64,000 nt of DNA, taken from NCBI GenBank assembly GCA_003202005.1, contig QJJF01000002.1, forward strand, positions 186,001 through 250,000, written 5' to 3'. The position numbers and the translations under genes are program-made. Below, piece after piece: positions 41,182 through 50,078 of the stretch. Position 1 is the stretch's first letter. Each line of letters begins with the position of its first letter. Below the pieces are notes generated by a model. That model made no database searches. It was not told the origin of the DNA and worked only from the letters and a program-made list of their open reading frames with translations. This stretch comes from Williamsia faeni. GTDB taxonomy: Bacteria; Actinomycetota; Actinomycetes; Mycobacteriales; Mycobacteriaceae.

Positions 41182-43974
41182 ATGGCAACCAAGTCCACTG
41201 CTCGCTCTGGCGCGCCCGGTCGCAGTTCTGCGACCGGGAAGAAACCTGCCGCCAAGAAGGCTGCCCCACGCAAGGCTCCGGCGAAGAAGGCCTCGACGTC
41301 CGCCAAGAAGCCTGCCGCGAAGAAGACGGCAGCGGCCAAAAAAGCGACCGCCGGAAACCGGGGGTCGACTAGGGCGGCGACGTCCACCCGCGCCAAGGCT
41401 TCGGCGCCGCCGCGGCGTTCAGCACTCAAGGCGGTGGGCAGTGGGGTCGGCGCGGGATGGGGCCTGCTGGCCAAAGGTGTCGGCGCGGTGGCCCGCACGG
41501 GCTCGCGTGGCGGCGACCCGCACTACGACGAGAGCATGTATGACGCCGGCGACAGCTGGGACGACCAGTCCACTGCCGACGTCGACTACGAACAGACCCA
41601 GGGCCGCGACGGACTCGCACTCCTGCTGATCGCTCTGTCGATCGTCGTCGTGGCGGCAATCTGGTTCGACGCCGGTGGCCCAGTCGGAGCGTTTGTCGAC
41701 TCGGCGGCTCGTGCGGTCATCGGTACGGTGGCGGTGCTGCTGCCGCTCGTGCTCATCGTCGCCGCGTTTGTGCTCATGCGGCATGCGCCGAATCCGCGCA
41801 GTCGTGGCCGCTACATCGGTTCGGCGTTGCTGATCGGGCTGCCGCTGGCAGGTCTGTGGCACATCTTCACCGGTGGTCCGACCGAGATGTCGGAGCGTCA
41901 ATCTGCCGGTGGTTTCATCGGTTTCGCGGTGGGTGGACCACTCACCGACGGGCTGACCGCATGGATCTCGATACCGATTCTCTTGCTGTGCATCGCATTT
42001 GGTCTACTGCTGTTGTCCGGACTGACAGTGCGTGACCTGTTTGCCGTCGTCAGTTCGTACCTCGGCCTCGGCGCCGAACAGGAGTGGGACGAAGAGGGCG
42101 AGTACGGCGACGACAACTTCGGCGACGACAACTTCGATGCCGACAATGCCTACGGGGACACGGCGTTCGGGGATCCGTACAACAACTATCCCGTCGACGA
42201 TCCGGCGCCCGCCGCTCGAACCGATGCGCCGAGCCGGCCGGTGCGCCGTCGCACGACACCCTCGGTGAGCGCGTCGGAGGCACTGACCGAACCGATCATC
42301 GATGACAGCGGCGCACCGACCGCGGTGACCGAAGCCCTGCAGACGCCACCGGCCGGCGCGAAGCCGGTGCGCAAGCGCCCTGTTGCGGCACCGACCCCGC
42401 CGCCGGTCTCGGCCGACGACGAAGACGACGACATGCCGCGGGACGGGATGCTGGTCGACCGCGCCATCGAAGGTGACTACAAACTGCCGCCGGCGAGCCT
42501 GCTCATCGAGGGCGACCCACCCAAGCTGGGCAGCGCCGCCAACGACGAGATGATCGACCGTATCTCCGCGGTCCTCGAACAGTTCAAGATCGACGCCGCC
42601 GTCACCGGGTTCACCCGGGGTCCGACGGTCACCCGCTACGAGGTCGAACTCGGGCCGGGTGTGAAGGTCGAGAAGATCACCGCGCTGCAGCGCAACATCT
42701 CCTACGCCGCAGCGACCGACAACGTCCGCCTGCTGGCCCCGATCCCCGGCAAGTCGGCCGTGGGTATCGAGGTGCCCAACAGTGACCGGGAAATGGTCCG
42801 ACTGGCCGACGTGCTGACCGCGGCGTCGACCCGCAAAGACAAACATCCCCTCGTGGTGGGACTGGGTAAGGACATCGAAGGCAACTTCGTGGCCGCGAAC
42901 CTGGCGAAAATGCCTCACCTGCTGGTCGCCGGCTCCACCGGTTCCGGTAAGTCGAGCTTCGTCAACTCGATGCTGGTCTCGCTGCTGACGCGCGCCACCC
43001 CGGAAGAGGTCAGGATGATCCTGATCGACCCCAAGATGGTGGAACTCACGCCGTACGAAGGAATTCCGCACCTCATCACGCCGATCATCACCCAGCCGAA
43101 AAAGGCGGCCTCCGCGCTGGCCTGGCTGGTGGAGGAGATGGAACAGCGGTACCAGGACATGAAGGCGTCCCGCGTGCGTCACATCGACGACTTCAACAGC
43201 AAGGTCAAGTCGGGGGAGATCACCACCCCGCTCGGGTCCGAGCGTGTCTACAAGCCGTACCCCTACATTCTCGCGATCGTCGACGAGCTCGCCGACCTGA
43301 TGATGACGGCGCCTCGCGAGGTCGAGGAATCGATTGTCCGGATCACCCAGAAGGCGCGCGCCGCAGGTATCCATCTGGTCCTGGCCACCCAGCGTCCGTC
43401 GGTCGACGTGGTCACCGGTCTGATCAAGACCAATGTGCCCTCTCGACTGGCATTCGCGACGTCGTCGCTGACCGACTCGCGAGTCATCCTCGACCAGCCC
43501 GGTGCCGAGAAACTGATCGGTATGGGCGACGGATTGTTCCTGCCGATGGGTGCGGGCAAACCCATCCGCATGCAGGGCGCCTTCATCACGGACGAAGAGA
43601 TCCAGGCCGTGGTGGACTTTGCGAAGGTCCAGAGTGAACCCGACTACACCGAGGGTGTCACCGCACAGAAGGTCGCGGACAAGAAGGACATCGACAGCGA
43701 CATCGGCAACGACCTCGACGATCTGCTGCAGGCCATCGAGCTAGTGGTGTCGAGCCAATTCGGTTCGACGTCCATGCTCCAGCGCAAGCTCCGAGTCGGA
43801 TTCGCCAAGGCCGGACGCCTGATGGACCTGATGGAGAACCGTGGAGTCGTCGGGCCATCGGAGGGGTCGAAAGCCCGTGAGGTGCTCGTCAAACCCGAGG
43901 ACCTCGCCGGTGTCATCTACTCGATCACCGGCGGTGGCGGCGAGGAATCAGACGGCGACGCCGAGGACTTCTGA
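41182..43974 (+). CDS. ftsK: DNA translocase FtsK/SpoIIIE
   Basis: Septal DNA pump that clears chromosomes at division. The 930-residue product opens with a strongly basic Lys/Ala/Pro-rich tail (about 1-75) with AKKP/AAKK repeats like histone H1 or mycobacterial HupB, then four or more membrane helices (about 145-290), an acidic/Pro-rich linker (about 300-430) and the motor domain: Walker [10 protein letters not shown] (584-592), Walker [14 protein letters not shown], and the C-terminal gamma winged helix ([20 protein letters not shown]). The H1-like tail precedes the membrane part, so it should face the cytosol and DNA. Confidence 0.95.
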   Translation: MATKSTARSGAPGRSSATGKKPAAKKAAPRKAPAKKASTSAKKPAAKKTAAAKKATAGNRGSTRAATSTRAKASAPPRRSALKAVGSGVGAGWGLLAKGVGAVARTGSRGGDPHYDESMYDAGDSWDDQSTADVDYEQTQGRDGLALLLIALSIVVVAAIWFDAGGPVGAFVDSAARAVIGTVAVLLPLVLIVAAFVLMRHAPNPRSRGRYIGSALLIGLPLAGLWHIFTGGPTEMSERQSAGGFIGFAVGGPLTDGLTAWISIPILLLCIAFGLLLLSGLTVRDLFAVVSSYLGLGAEQEWDEEGEYGDDNFGDDNFDADNAYGDTAFGDPYNNYPVDDPAPAARTDAPSRPVRRRTTPSVSASEALTEPIIDDSGAPTAVTEALQTPPAGAKPVRKRPVAAPTPPPVSADDEDDDMPRDGMLVDRAIEGDYKLPPASLLIEGDPPKLGSAANDEMIDRISAVLEQFKIDAAVTGFTRGPTVTRYEVELGPGVKVEKITALQRNISYAAATDNVRLLAPIPGKSAVGIEVPNSDREMVRLADVLTAASTRKDKHPLVVGLGKDIEGNFVAANLAKMPHLLVAGSTGSGKSSFVNSMLVSLLTRATPEEVRMILIDPKMVELTPYEGIPHLITPIITQPKKAASALAWLVEEMEQRYQDMKASRVRHIDDFNSKVKSGEITTPLGSERVYKPYPYILAIVDELADLMMTAPREVEESIVRITQKARAAGIHLVLATQRPSVDVVTGLIKTNVPSRLAFATSSLTDSRVILDQPGAEKLIGMGDGLFLPMGAGKPIRMQGAFITDEEIQAVVDFAKVQSEPDYTEGVTAQKVADKKDIDSDIGNDLDDLLQAIELVVSSQFGSTSMLQRKLRVGFAKAGRLMDLMENRGVVGPSEGSKAREVLVKPEDLAGVIYSITGGGGEESDGDAEDF

Positions 43975-44033
43975 GGTCTGGCGGATCCCGGGCGGACGGT
44001 TGGTAACCCGGTGTTCATGGTGATTGGGTAAAG

Positions 44034-44039
44034 TAGTCT
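44034..44039 (+). promoter_or_regulatory. -10 element of terC
   Basis: TAGTCT gives a leader of about 28 nt that carries TGGAGG (44061-44066), eight bases before GTG 44075. The leader is too short for a yybP-ykoY manganese riboswitch. Confidence 0.5.
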
Positions 44040-44074
44040 TTACCTTTTAACCCAACACTTTGGAGGCTTCACCG

Positions 44075-45088
44075 GTGCACGTTTCACCGACAGTATGGAT
44101 TGTTACCTGCCTGGTGATCTTGGCGTTGTTCGTCTTCGACTTCTTCGCCCACGTTCGGGTTGCTCACGCCCCGTCGATCAAGGAGTCCGGCTTCTGGTCG
44201 GCCGTCTACATCACGATCGCCCTGATCTTCGGCGGGTTCGTGTGGTGGAAGTGGGGATCGACGTCGGGCACCGAGTACTACGCCGGATATGTGACGGAGA
44301 AAGCGCTCTCGGTCGACAACCTGTTCGTCTTTGTCATCATCATGGCCAAGTTCGCGGTGCCCAGGGAGTATCAGCAGAAGGTGCTGCTCCTCGGAATCGT
44401 GATGGCGCTGGTGATGCGTGGCGCGTTCATCGCGGTGGGTGCCGCAGCCATCAACGCGTACTCGTGGGTCTTCTACCTCTTCGGCGCATTCCTGATCTTC
44501 ACCGCCATCAAGCTTCTGCGTGAATCAGATCACGTGGTCGAAGCGGAGGAAGAGCGCGAGAGCCGCGTCCAGAAGTTTGTGAAGAAGGCGCTGCGCACCA
44601 CCGACGACTACGACCGGGACAAGCTGTTCACCAAGGTGAACGGCAAACGCTTCGCCACACCGATGCTGGTGGTCCTGATCGTCATCGGCTTCACCGATGT
44701 GCTCTTCGCACTCGACTCGATCCCGGCGATCTACGGCTTGACCGAAGAGCCGTACATCGTATTCACCGCCAACGCCTTTGCGTTGATGGGTCTGCGCCAG
44801 CTGTACTTCCTGCTCGGCGGACTCCTCGACAAGCTGGTCTACCTGTCGTTCGGGCTCTCGTTCATCCTCGGTTTCATCGGCCTGAAGCTGGTGCTCCACG
44901 CGTTGCACGAGAACACCCTGCCGTTCATCAACGGTGGCGAACACGTCTCGGTGCCGGTGATCTCCACCCCGGTGTCACTGTCGGTCATCGTCGGAACGCT
45001 GGTGATCACCACCGTGGCGAGCTTGCTGAAGACGAGATCCGACGAGCGGAAGGCCGCGACACAAGCGTCCGACAAGGTTCCTGATTAG
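44075..45088 (+). CDS. TerC family integral membrane protein
   Basis: A 337-residue protein with about nine transmembrane helices. The TerC motif EKALSVDNLFVFVIIM (about 77-92) and the second acidic motif FALDSIPAIYGLT (about 212-224) are intact. Some TerC proteins export manganese or help load metal onto secreted enzymes, others are linked to tellurite resistance; which applies is unknown. Chosen start is GTG 44075 because of its ribosome site. It overlaps the convergent YciI gene by four bases. Confidence 0.9.
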   Translation: MHVSPTVWIVTCLVILALFVFDFFAHVRVAHAPSIKESGFWSAVYITIALIFGGFVWWKWGSTSGTEYYAGYVTEKALSVDNLFVFVIIMAKFAVPREYQQKVLLLGIVMALVMRGAFIAVGAAAINAYSWVFYLFGAFLIFTAIKLLRESDHVVEAEEERESRVQKFVKKALRTTDDYDRDKLFTKVNGKRFATPMLVVLIVIGFTDVLFALDSIPAIYGLTEEPYIVFTANAFALMGLRQLYFLLGGLLDKLVYLSFGLSFILGFIGLKLVLHALHENTLPFINGGEHVSVPVISTPVSLSVIVGTLVITTVASLLKTRSDERKAATQASDKVPD

Positions 45089-45369
45089 TCGCTGATCGGG
45101 CCGAACACCGGCGTCCAGCCGCGAATCGATGTGGCTTCGATGGCGTCGACCGGCACGTAGGGGTCGCGCTGGAGGAGTTCCTTCACGGCGTCCTCGTCGG
45201 AGGCCTGAAAGATGAGGAGGGCGCCGAGGCCGTCCGGGTACGGTCCGGAAGCCTTCAGGATGCCCTCGTCGAAGAGGTTTGACAGCCAGGCACGATGCGC
45301 CGGCCTTGTGTCGTCGCGGATGGCGGCGGTGTCGGCGGTGAAGGTGTAATCGACGAGAAACGTTGCCAC
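45085..45369 (-). CDS. YciI family protein
   Basis: A 94-residue dimeric ferredoxin-like alpha/beta protein: starts MATFLVDYTFTAD, has RPAHRAWLSNLFDEGILKASGP (conserved His of the family, about 25) and EDAVKELLQRDPYVPVDAI. YciI-like proteins are thought to act as small hydrolases or isomerases with a His/Asp pair; no substrate is known. GTG start. It lies 44 bp after argA in the same direction and is likely cotranscribed. Confidence 0.85.
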   Translation of the reverse strand: MATFLVDYTFTADTAAIRDDTRPAHRAWLSNLFDEGILKASGPYPDGLGALLIFQASDEDAVKELLQRDPYVPVDAIEATSIRGWTPVFGPISD

Positions 45370-45413
45370 GAGGCTTCTTTCGTTGGAGTGTCTGGTTGCG
45401 GTCGGGTGTGGAT

Positions 45414-45962
45414 TCAGAGGGTGGCGAGCATGCGGGTGTTGCCGAGGGTGTTCGGTTTGACGTAGCTCAGATCGAGGAACTCGGCGACACCGGCGTCATA
45501 CGAGCGGCACATCTCCTCGTACACCTCGGCGGTCACCGGGGTTCCGGCGATCTCGACGAACCCGTGCTTGCCGAAGAACCGGGTTTCGAAGGTCAGCACG
45601 AACACCCGGCTCAGCTGCAGTTCCCGCGCCATTTCGAGGAGTCGGCTCACCAGGATGTGCCCGATACCGTGGCCGGCCATCGACTGCTCGACCGCGACGG
45701 TACGAACCTCCCCGAGGTCGGCCCACAGAACGTGGAGGGCTCCGCAGCCGACAACAGAACCGTCGACCTCGGCAACCCAGAACTCCTGGACGGCCTCGTA
45801 GAGCGTGACCAGATTCTTCTCGAGGAGGATCTTGCCCGCGTACTGATCGATCAGGGCTTTGATCCGCGGCACGTCCGAGGTTCGGGCCCGGCGCACGATC
45901 GCGTCGGCCTTCGCTTCGGTTGCAGCAGCGGGCTCGCCGGCCGAGCTGTTGTCAGATGCCAT
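45414..45962 (-). CDS. argA: Amino-acid N-acetyltransferase ArgA (GNAT; Rv2747-like)
   Basis: First step of arginine synthesis, acetylating glutamate (or glutamine) with acetyl-CoA. The 182-residue GNAT protein has VRRARTSDVPRIKALIDQYA, GCGALHVLWADLGEVRTVAV and the acetyl-CoA loop AGHGIGHILVSRL (about 102-114), then TRFFGKHGFVEI. It matches the short actinobacterial ArgA (Rv2747) in place and orientation, divergent from pgsA. A TAATGT -10 seven bases before the ATG suggests a leaderless mRNA. Confidence 0.88.
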   Translation of the reverse strand: MASDNSSAGEPAAATEAKADAIVRRARTSDVPRIKALIDQYAGKILLEKNLVTLYEAVQEFWVAEVDGSVVGCGALHVLWADLGEVRTVAVEQSMAGHGIGHILVSRLLEMARELQLSRVFVLTFETRFFGKHGFVEIAGTPVTAEVYEEMCRSYDAGVAEFLDLSYVKPNTLGNTRMLATL

Positions 45963-45969
45963 GGGTGAA

Positions 45970-45975
45970 ACATTA
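45970..45975 (-). promoter_or_regulatory. -10 element of argA (leaderless)
   Basis: On the reverse strand TAATGT is followed by seven bases and the argA ATG. It shares the 110-bp divergent gap with pgsA. No ARG box was recognised with confidence. Confidence 0.45.
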
Positions 45976-46072
45976 ATACGTGTGCACCCCGGCCCTTTGC
46001 CGCAGTGGGAGCAACCTATCCTTGTGCACGTGGGTATTGGGTATCTCGAATCGGCGCTGCAGGGTGTAGCGC

Positions 46073-46756
46073 GTGGCTGATCGTTTGCGTCGAGAGGTCA
46101 GCGCCACCGAGCCGGACCCGATTTCGGATCTGGTCAGCAAAGAGGTCCCGATCCTCAACCTCGCCAATATCCTGACGATCTTCCGGATCGCGCTGGTCCC
46201 GGTCTTCATCGTGGTCCTGTTCATCGACGGCGGCGACAATCCGTGGTGGCGGACCCTGGCGTGGGGCATCTTTGCCCTCGCCGCCGTCACCGACCATTAC
46301 GACGGACGAATCGCGCGAGAGCGCGGACTGATCACCGACTTCGGGAAGCTCGCCGATCCGATCGCAGACAAGGCCCTGATCGGTTCGGCGCTGATCGGGT
46401 TGTCGATACTCGGCGAGTTGCCCTGGTGGGTGACAGGGGTGATCCTCGCCCGGGAACTCGGCATCACCGTCCTGCGCTTCTGGGTCCTGCGGCACGGGGT
46501 GATCCCGGCAAGTCGCGGCGGCAAGATCAAAACACTCCTGCAGGCCTTTGCGATCGGGCTCTACATCCTGCCGCTGCCCGCCCCGCTGCACTGGGTCGCA
46601 GTCGTGCTGATGGCCGCCGCCCTGATCGCGACGGTGGTCACCGGAATCGACTATGTCTGGCAGGCCTTCGCCAAGCGGGCGCAGCGTCGTCGTGATGCGG
46701 CGGCCGTGCGCCGGGACGAAAGGTCGGCGCAACGGGACGAGAGCTCCGGCCGGTGA
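46073..46756 (+). CDS. pgsA: CDP-alcohol phosphatidyltransferase (phosphatidylglycerophosphate synthase, PgsA3-like)
   Basis: A 227-residue inner-membrane enzyme transferring a phosphatidyl group from CDP-diacylglycerol. The signature DHYDGRIARERGLITDFG, continuing to the last Asp (about 73-97), is complete: D-x2-D-G-x2-A-R-x8-G-x3-D-x3-D. About five or six helices surround it, with a Lys/Arg-rich C-terminal tail. GTG start; the stop overlaps pncC (GTGA). Position equals Rv2746c (pgsA3), next to the clgR/pspA envelope-stress genes. Confidence 0.91.
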   Translation: MADRLRREVSATEPDPISDLVSKEVPILNLANILTIFRIALVPVFIVVLFIDGGDNPWWRTLAWGIFALAAVTDHYDGRIARERGLITDFGKLADPIADKALIGSALIGLSILGELPWWVTGVILARELGITVLRFWVLRHGVIPASRGGKIKTLLQAFAIGLYILPLPAPLHWVAVVLMAAALIATVVTGIDYVWQAFAKRAQRRRDAAAVRRDERSAQRDESSGR

Positions 46757-47268
46757 CAGCCGATCCGCTGGCAGGGGAGCCGGCGCGACGGTTGGTCGCC
46801 GAATTGACCCGCCGCGGCCAGAGTGTGGCCACCAGCGAGTCCCTCACGGCCGGTTTGCTGTCCGCGATGATCGCGGGCATTCCCGGTGCCAGTGCGGTGC
46901 TGCGAGGCGGACTGATCGTCTATGCCACCGACCTCAAGGCGGACCTCGCCGGTGTCCGGGCCGGCACGCTGGAGCAGTATGGACCGGTGGCGGGGCAGAC
47001 CGCCGAAGAATTGGCGATCGGTGCGGCGCAGCGTTGCGGGGCAACCTATGGAATTTCTCTGACCGGGGTGGCGGGTCCGGATCCGCAGGACGGCAAAGCG
47101 CCGGGCACGGTGTTCTGCGGTCTGGCACGGGCCCGCTCCGGCACAGCAACCGAGAATGCCGGATTCGACACCAAGGTCGTGGGCATGTCGCTGCAGGGCG
47201 ACCGCTGGGATATTCGTCTAATGTCGTGCACACGGTCGATCGGGGAACTGCTCGACTGGCTCGCGTGA
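46753..47268 (+). CDS. pncC: CinA-type nicotinamide-nucleotide amidohydrolase
   Basis: A 171-residue stand-alone CinA C-terminal domain, which deamidates NMN to nicotinate mononucleotide in the pyridine nucleotide cycle. Typical blocks: ATSESLTAGLLSAMIAGIPG, LRGGLIVYATDLKADL and GISLTGVAGPDPQDGKAPGTVF. GTG start overlaps the pgsA stop. clgR starts 65 bp after it, behind a SigE-type promoter. Confidence 0.9.
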   Translation: MTADPLAGEPARRLVAELTRRGQSVATSESLTAGLLSAMIAGIPGASAVLRGGLIVYATDLKADLAGVRAGTLEQYGPVAGQTAEELAIGAAQRCGATYGISLTGVAGPDPQDGKAPGTVFCGLARARSGTATENAGFDTKVVGMSLQGDRWDIRLMSCTRSIGELLDWLA

Positions 47269-47277
47269 TTTGCTGTG

Positions 47278-47303
47278 GGAACGGAATCGGACCGTACTGC
47301 GTT
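47278..47303 (+). promoter_or_regulatory. SigE-type (ECF) promoter of clgR
   Basis: GGGAAC (-35, 47277-47282) and CGTT (-10, 47300-47303) are separated by 17 bp, as in promoters of mycobacterial SigE. M. tuberculosis clgR is known to be under SigE control, which supports the call. Confidence 0.7.
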
Positions 47304-47333
47304 GGACAGACTGACGTGTTGAGGAGGACTCAA

Positions 47334-47663
47334 ATGGCACTGCTCCTGCGGGAAGCGCTCGGTGGCAGTCTGCGGCGTGTCCGGATGGATCAAGGCCGCA
47401 CCCTGCGTGAGGTATCGACGAGCGCCCGGGTCAGCCTGGGCTATCTGTCCGAGGTCGAACGCGGACAAAAGGAAGCATCCAGCGAATTGCTCGCTGCGAT
47501 CTGCGATGCGCTCGAGGTGGAGATCGCCGACGTACTCCTCGATGTCCGCGACACCCTCCGTACCGATCTGGACCGGGTTTCGCCTTCGTCCGCGCACACT
47601 TCCATTGCGACCGAGACGAAGGTTGTCATCCCGCAACCCGCGTCGGCTCTGGCTGCTGCTTGA
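47334..47663 (+). CDS. clgR: XRE-type transcriptional regulator ClgR
   Basis: Activator of clp protease genes and, in M. tuberculosis, of the psp operon under envelope stress. The 109-residue protein has a helix-turn-helix (TLREVSTSARVSLGYLSEVE, about 23-42, RGQKEASSELLAAICDAL). ATG follows GAGGAGG by six bases. It ends QPASALAAA; terminal Ala residues of ClgR proteins act as a Clp protease signal in other actinobacteria, giving a feedback loop. Order pgsA-pncC-clgR-pspA is the mycobacterial one. Confidence 0.93.
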   Translation: MALLLREALGGSLRRVRMDQGRTLREVSTSARVSLGYLSEVERGQKEASSELLAAICDALEVEIADVLLDVRDTLRTDLDRVSPSSAHTSIATETKVVIPQPASALAAA

Positions 47664-47696
47664 CGCTCTTCGGTGTCACTGTGCGGGTTCAGACGA

Positions 47697-47702
47697 TAGA
47701 TT
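47697..47702 (+). promoter_or_regulatory. Possible -10 element of pspA
   Basis: TAGATT, 45 bp before the pspA ATG, could give pspA a second promoter besides read-through from clgR. A -35 is unclear. Confidence 0.35.
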
Positions 47703-47747
47703 GAGTCGAGGACTGCTCGGAATCGGACTGAAGACAAGGCAGGGGCA

Positions 47748-48557
47748 ATGGCTAACCCGTTTGTGAAGGCATGGCGCTACTTGATGGCGTTCGGAAACGC
47801 GAAGATCGATGAGAATGCCGACCCGAAGATTCAGATCCAGCAGGCGATCGAGGATGCACAGCGTCAGCATCAGGCTCTGTCGCAGCAGGCTGCGGCCGTC
47901 ATCGGCAACCAGCGTCAGCTGGAGATGAAGCTCAATCGACAGCTCGAGGACATCGAGCGGCTGCAGGCCAACACCCGGCAGGCGCTGACCCTGGCAGACA
48001 AGGCAACTGCTGCCGGTGACGCCGCCAAGGCGACCGAGTACACCAATGCAGCAGAGGCTTTCGCCGCGCAGCTGGTGACCGGGGAGCAGAGTGTCGAAGA
48101 CCTCAAGGCGCTCCACGATCAGTCGCTGCAGGCCGCCGAACAGGCCAAGCGTGCGGTCGAACAGAACTCGATGATGTTGCAGCACAAGCTTTCTGAGCGG
48201 ACCAAACTGCTGAGCCAGCTGGAACAGGCGAAGATGCAGGAGCAGGTCTCGGCGTCGCTGAACCAGATGAGTGAACTGGCAGCGCCCGGCAACACCCCCA
48301 ACCTCGAGCAGGTCCGCGACAAGATCGAGCGTCGCTACGCCAATGCGCTCGGCTCTGCCGAACTCTCTCGTAATTCGGTGCAGGGCCGCATGATGGAGGT
48401 CCAGCAGGCCAGCGTCCAGATGGCCGGGCATTCGCGACTCGAGCAGATCCGCGCCTCCATGGCCGGTGAGTCGCTGACCGCCGGTGAGACCAGTGCCGCG
48501 CCCGCCGCAGACCCCGCGGCGCCCTCGCTGAACATCGAGAAGCCTCAGGCGAACTGA
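47748..48557 (+). CDS. pspA: PspA/IM30 family phage-shock protein
   Basis: A 269-residue coiled-coil membrane-associated protein that protects the inner membrane and binds lipid. N-terminal amphipathic segment ([16 protein letters not shown]), then long Gln/Glu/Ala-rich helices (about 25-220), and a Pro/Ala-rich tail ending NIEKPQAN. It resembles the mycobacterial 35-kDa antigen Rv2744c. It lies 84 bp after clgR. The mycobacterial partners Rv2743c and Rv2742c are not found next; a 57-residue membrane protein is. Confidence 0.93.
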   Translation: MANPFVKAWRYLMAFGNAKIDENADPKIQIQQAIEDAQRQHQALSQQAAAVIGNQRQLEMKLNRQLEDIERLQANTRQALTLADKATAAGDAAKATEYTNAAEAFAAQLVTGEQSVEDLKALHDQSLQAAEQAKRAVEQNSMMLQHKLSERTKLLSQLEQAKMQEQVSASLNQMSELAAPGNTPNLEQVRDKIERRYANALGSAELSRNSVQGRMMEVQQASVQMAGHSRLEQIRASMAGESLTAGETSAAPAADPAAPSLNIEKPQAN

Positions 48558-48566
48558 GCCATCGGT

Positions 48567-48589
48567 CCCAGCCCCTGCCGTCGGCTGGG
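48567..48589 (+). terminator. Hairpin after pspA
   Basis: CCCAGCC/GGCTGGG with a 9-nt loop, ten bases past the pspA stop; no U-tract. Could reduce transcription from pspA into the next gene. Confidence 0.35.
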
Positions 48590-48633
48590 GGTTATCCCTG
48601 AACTTCCCCCCATCTTGCCTGTTCTTCGGTGAC

Positions 48634-48658
48634 AACGGGGTGCTGTGCTGGCACCGTT
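48634..48658 (+). promoter_or_regulatory. Possible ECF-type promoter of the 57-residue membrane protein
   Basis: GACAAC (AAC at 48634-48636) and CGTT (48655-48658) are 18 bp apart, near the ECF pattern AAC-N16/17-CGTT. It starts 33 bp before the small gene. Weaker than the clgR site. Confidence 0.35.
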
Positions 48659-48690
48659 GAAGTCAACGAAGAGCAAACGAGGAGGATGAC

Positions 48691-48864
48691 ATGTGGTGGA
48701 AGGTGCTGCTGGCAGTTCTGGTGGTGTGGATGGCTTTCGGGCTGATCATGGCGCTGCTGAAAGGCCTGCTGACAATTCTGGTGATCGGCCTCCTGGTGAT
48801 CGGCGTCATCGCCGTGATCAAGTGGGCGAGTTCTGACAAGAGTCCGACACGCACCGGACTGTAG
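48691..48864 (+). CDS. Small membrane protein in the psp locus (57 residues)
   Basis: ATG 48691 to TAG 48864 codes for MWWKVLLAVLVVWMAFG followed by two very hydrophobic stretches separated by LLKG, then a charged tail KWASSDKSPTRTGL. Two short transmembrane helices (about 4-22 and 24-44) are likely. A GAGGAGG ribosome site (48679-48685) sits five bases upstream, one of the best in the window. It takes the place of Rv2743c/Rv2742c between pspA and the glycosyltransferase. No family is recognised; by context it may act with PspA at the membrane. Confidence 0.7.
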   Translation: MWWKVLLAVLVVWMAFGLIMALLKGLLTILVIGLLVIGVIAVIKWASSDKSPTRTGL

Positions 48865-48892
48865 CGACCTACCCATCGGCGAGGAGCAGCAG

Positions 48893-50068
48893 TTGCGGGT
48901 AGCTCTGGTGGCCGGCTCGGATGCCGGTCACGCATTTCCCATGCTGGCTCTTGCGAATCTGTTGCAGCGCAACGGTTCCACTGCAGTCGTGTACACCGGT
49001 TCGGGCTGGGCGCAGGCGGCTGCCGCACGGGGGCTCGAGGTTCGGCAGTTGCCCGGGCTCGCCGCCCGGTCCGACGACGACGACGGTGACGCCGGCGCCA
49101 AGCTCAGTGCCCGCGCGGCGCGGATGTGCCAGGCGCTGCTTCCGGAGCTGGCCGACTTCGAGCCAGATCTCGTGGTCTGCGATGTCATCACGGTCTGTGG
49201 CGGATGGGCCGCCGAATCGCTGGGCACGCCATGGGTCGAACTCTCCCCACATCCGCTGTACCGGGCCTCGGTCGGGCTCCCGCCGATCGGCAGCGGACTC
49301 GAACCGGGAACCGGCCTGTCAGGGCGGATCCGGGACGGATTGATGCGAGCGGCCACCGCTCGGTCGATCAGGCAGGGTGATCGGCAACGAGAGGTCGCAC
49401 GGGCCGGGATCGGTTTGACGCCCCGGGCGCCCGAGCCCGCTGCCCGTTTGATCGCCACACTGCCCGCGCTGGAGGTCCCGCGCCCGGATTGGCCGGCCGG
49501 CGCAGAGCTGATCGGGCCACTGCTGTGGGAACCCACCGACAAGATCTTCGACCGTCCGCCCGGTGACGCCCCCCTGGTGGTCATCGCACCGTCCACGGCG
49601 GCAACGGGTTCGGCCGGATTGATCGAGGTCGCGCTCGCGGCGCTGGATCCGGACGTGCTGGGCATGCCGGTCCGGGCCGTTGTCTCGGGGCTGGCCCCGC
49701 AGGTCGACGAACTGCCCGCCTGGGCGCTCGCCGGCCACGGTCGGCAGGACGAATTGCTTGCCGGCGCAGCCCTGGTGATCTGCGGCGGAGGGCACGGCAT
49801 GCTCGCAAAATCGATGCTGGCCGGGGTGCCGCAGGTGCTGGTTCCCGGTGGTGGGGATCAGTGGGAGCTGGCCCAGCGGGCGCGGCGATGGGGATGCGCG
49901 GAGGTCGTCCGGCCGCTGACCGTCGACGCGTTGGCGTCGGCGACTCGAAAGATATTGCAGAACAGTTCATTTGCCGATGCCGCCCGTCGGGCCGGTGAGA
50001 GCGGGGCCGATGTCCTCGACGCGGTGGCATTGTGTGCCTGTGCGGCGAGTCCGGAAGTCCTTCGCTAG
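48893..50068 (+). CDS. GT-B (GT1-like) glycosyltransferase, Rv2739c-like
   Basis: A 391-residue protein of UDP-glycosyltransferase build: N-terminal VALVAGSDAGHAFPMLALANLL (acceptor half) and C-terminal donor motif GGGHGMLAKSMLAGVPQVLVPGGGDQWELAQRA (about 300-332). Such enzymes glycosylate lipids or small molecules. It probably starts at TTG 48893, six bases after GAGGAG (48881-48886). M. tuberculosis has Rv2739c in the same place, next to the DUF3046 gene and recA. Donor and acceptor are unknown. Confidence 0.85.
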   Translation: MRVALVAGSDAGHAFPMLALANLLQRNGSTAVVYTGSGWAQAAAARGLEVRQLPGLAARSDDDDGDAGAKLSARAARMCQALLPELADFEPDLVVCDVITVCGGWAAESLGTPWVELSPHPLYRASVGLPPIGSGLEPGTGLSGRIRDGLMRAATARSIRQGDRQREVARAGIGLTPRAPEPAARLIATLPALEVPRPDWPAGAELIGPLLWEPTDKIFDRPPGDAPLVVIAPSTAATGSAGLIEVALAALDPDVLGMPVRAVVSGLAPQVDELPAWALAGHGRQDELLAGAALVICGGGHGMLAKSMLAGVPQVLVPGGGDQWELAQRARRWGCAEVVRPLTVDALASATRKILQNSSFADAARRAGESGADVLDAVALCACAASPEVLR

Positions 50069-50071
50069 CCT
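50066..50071 (+). promoter_or_regulatory. -10 element of the DUF3046 gene (leaderless)
   Basis: TAGCCT overlaps the stop of the glycosyltransferase gene and lies seven bases before GTG 50079. Confidence 0.5.
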
Positions 50072-50078
50072 TGACGAC

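Noticed and set aside
43975-44074. yybP-ykoY manganese riboswitch before terC
   Set aside because: The leader after the TAGTCT box is only about 28 nt and is mostly taken by the ribosome site.
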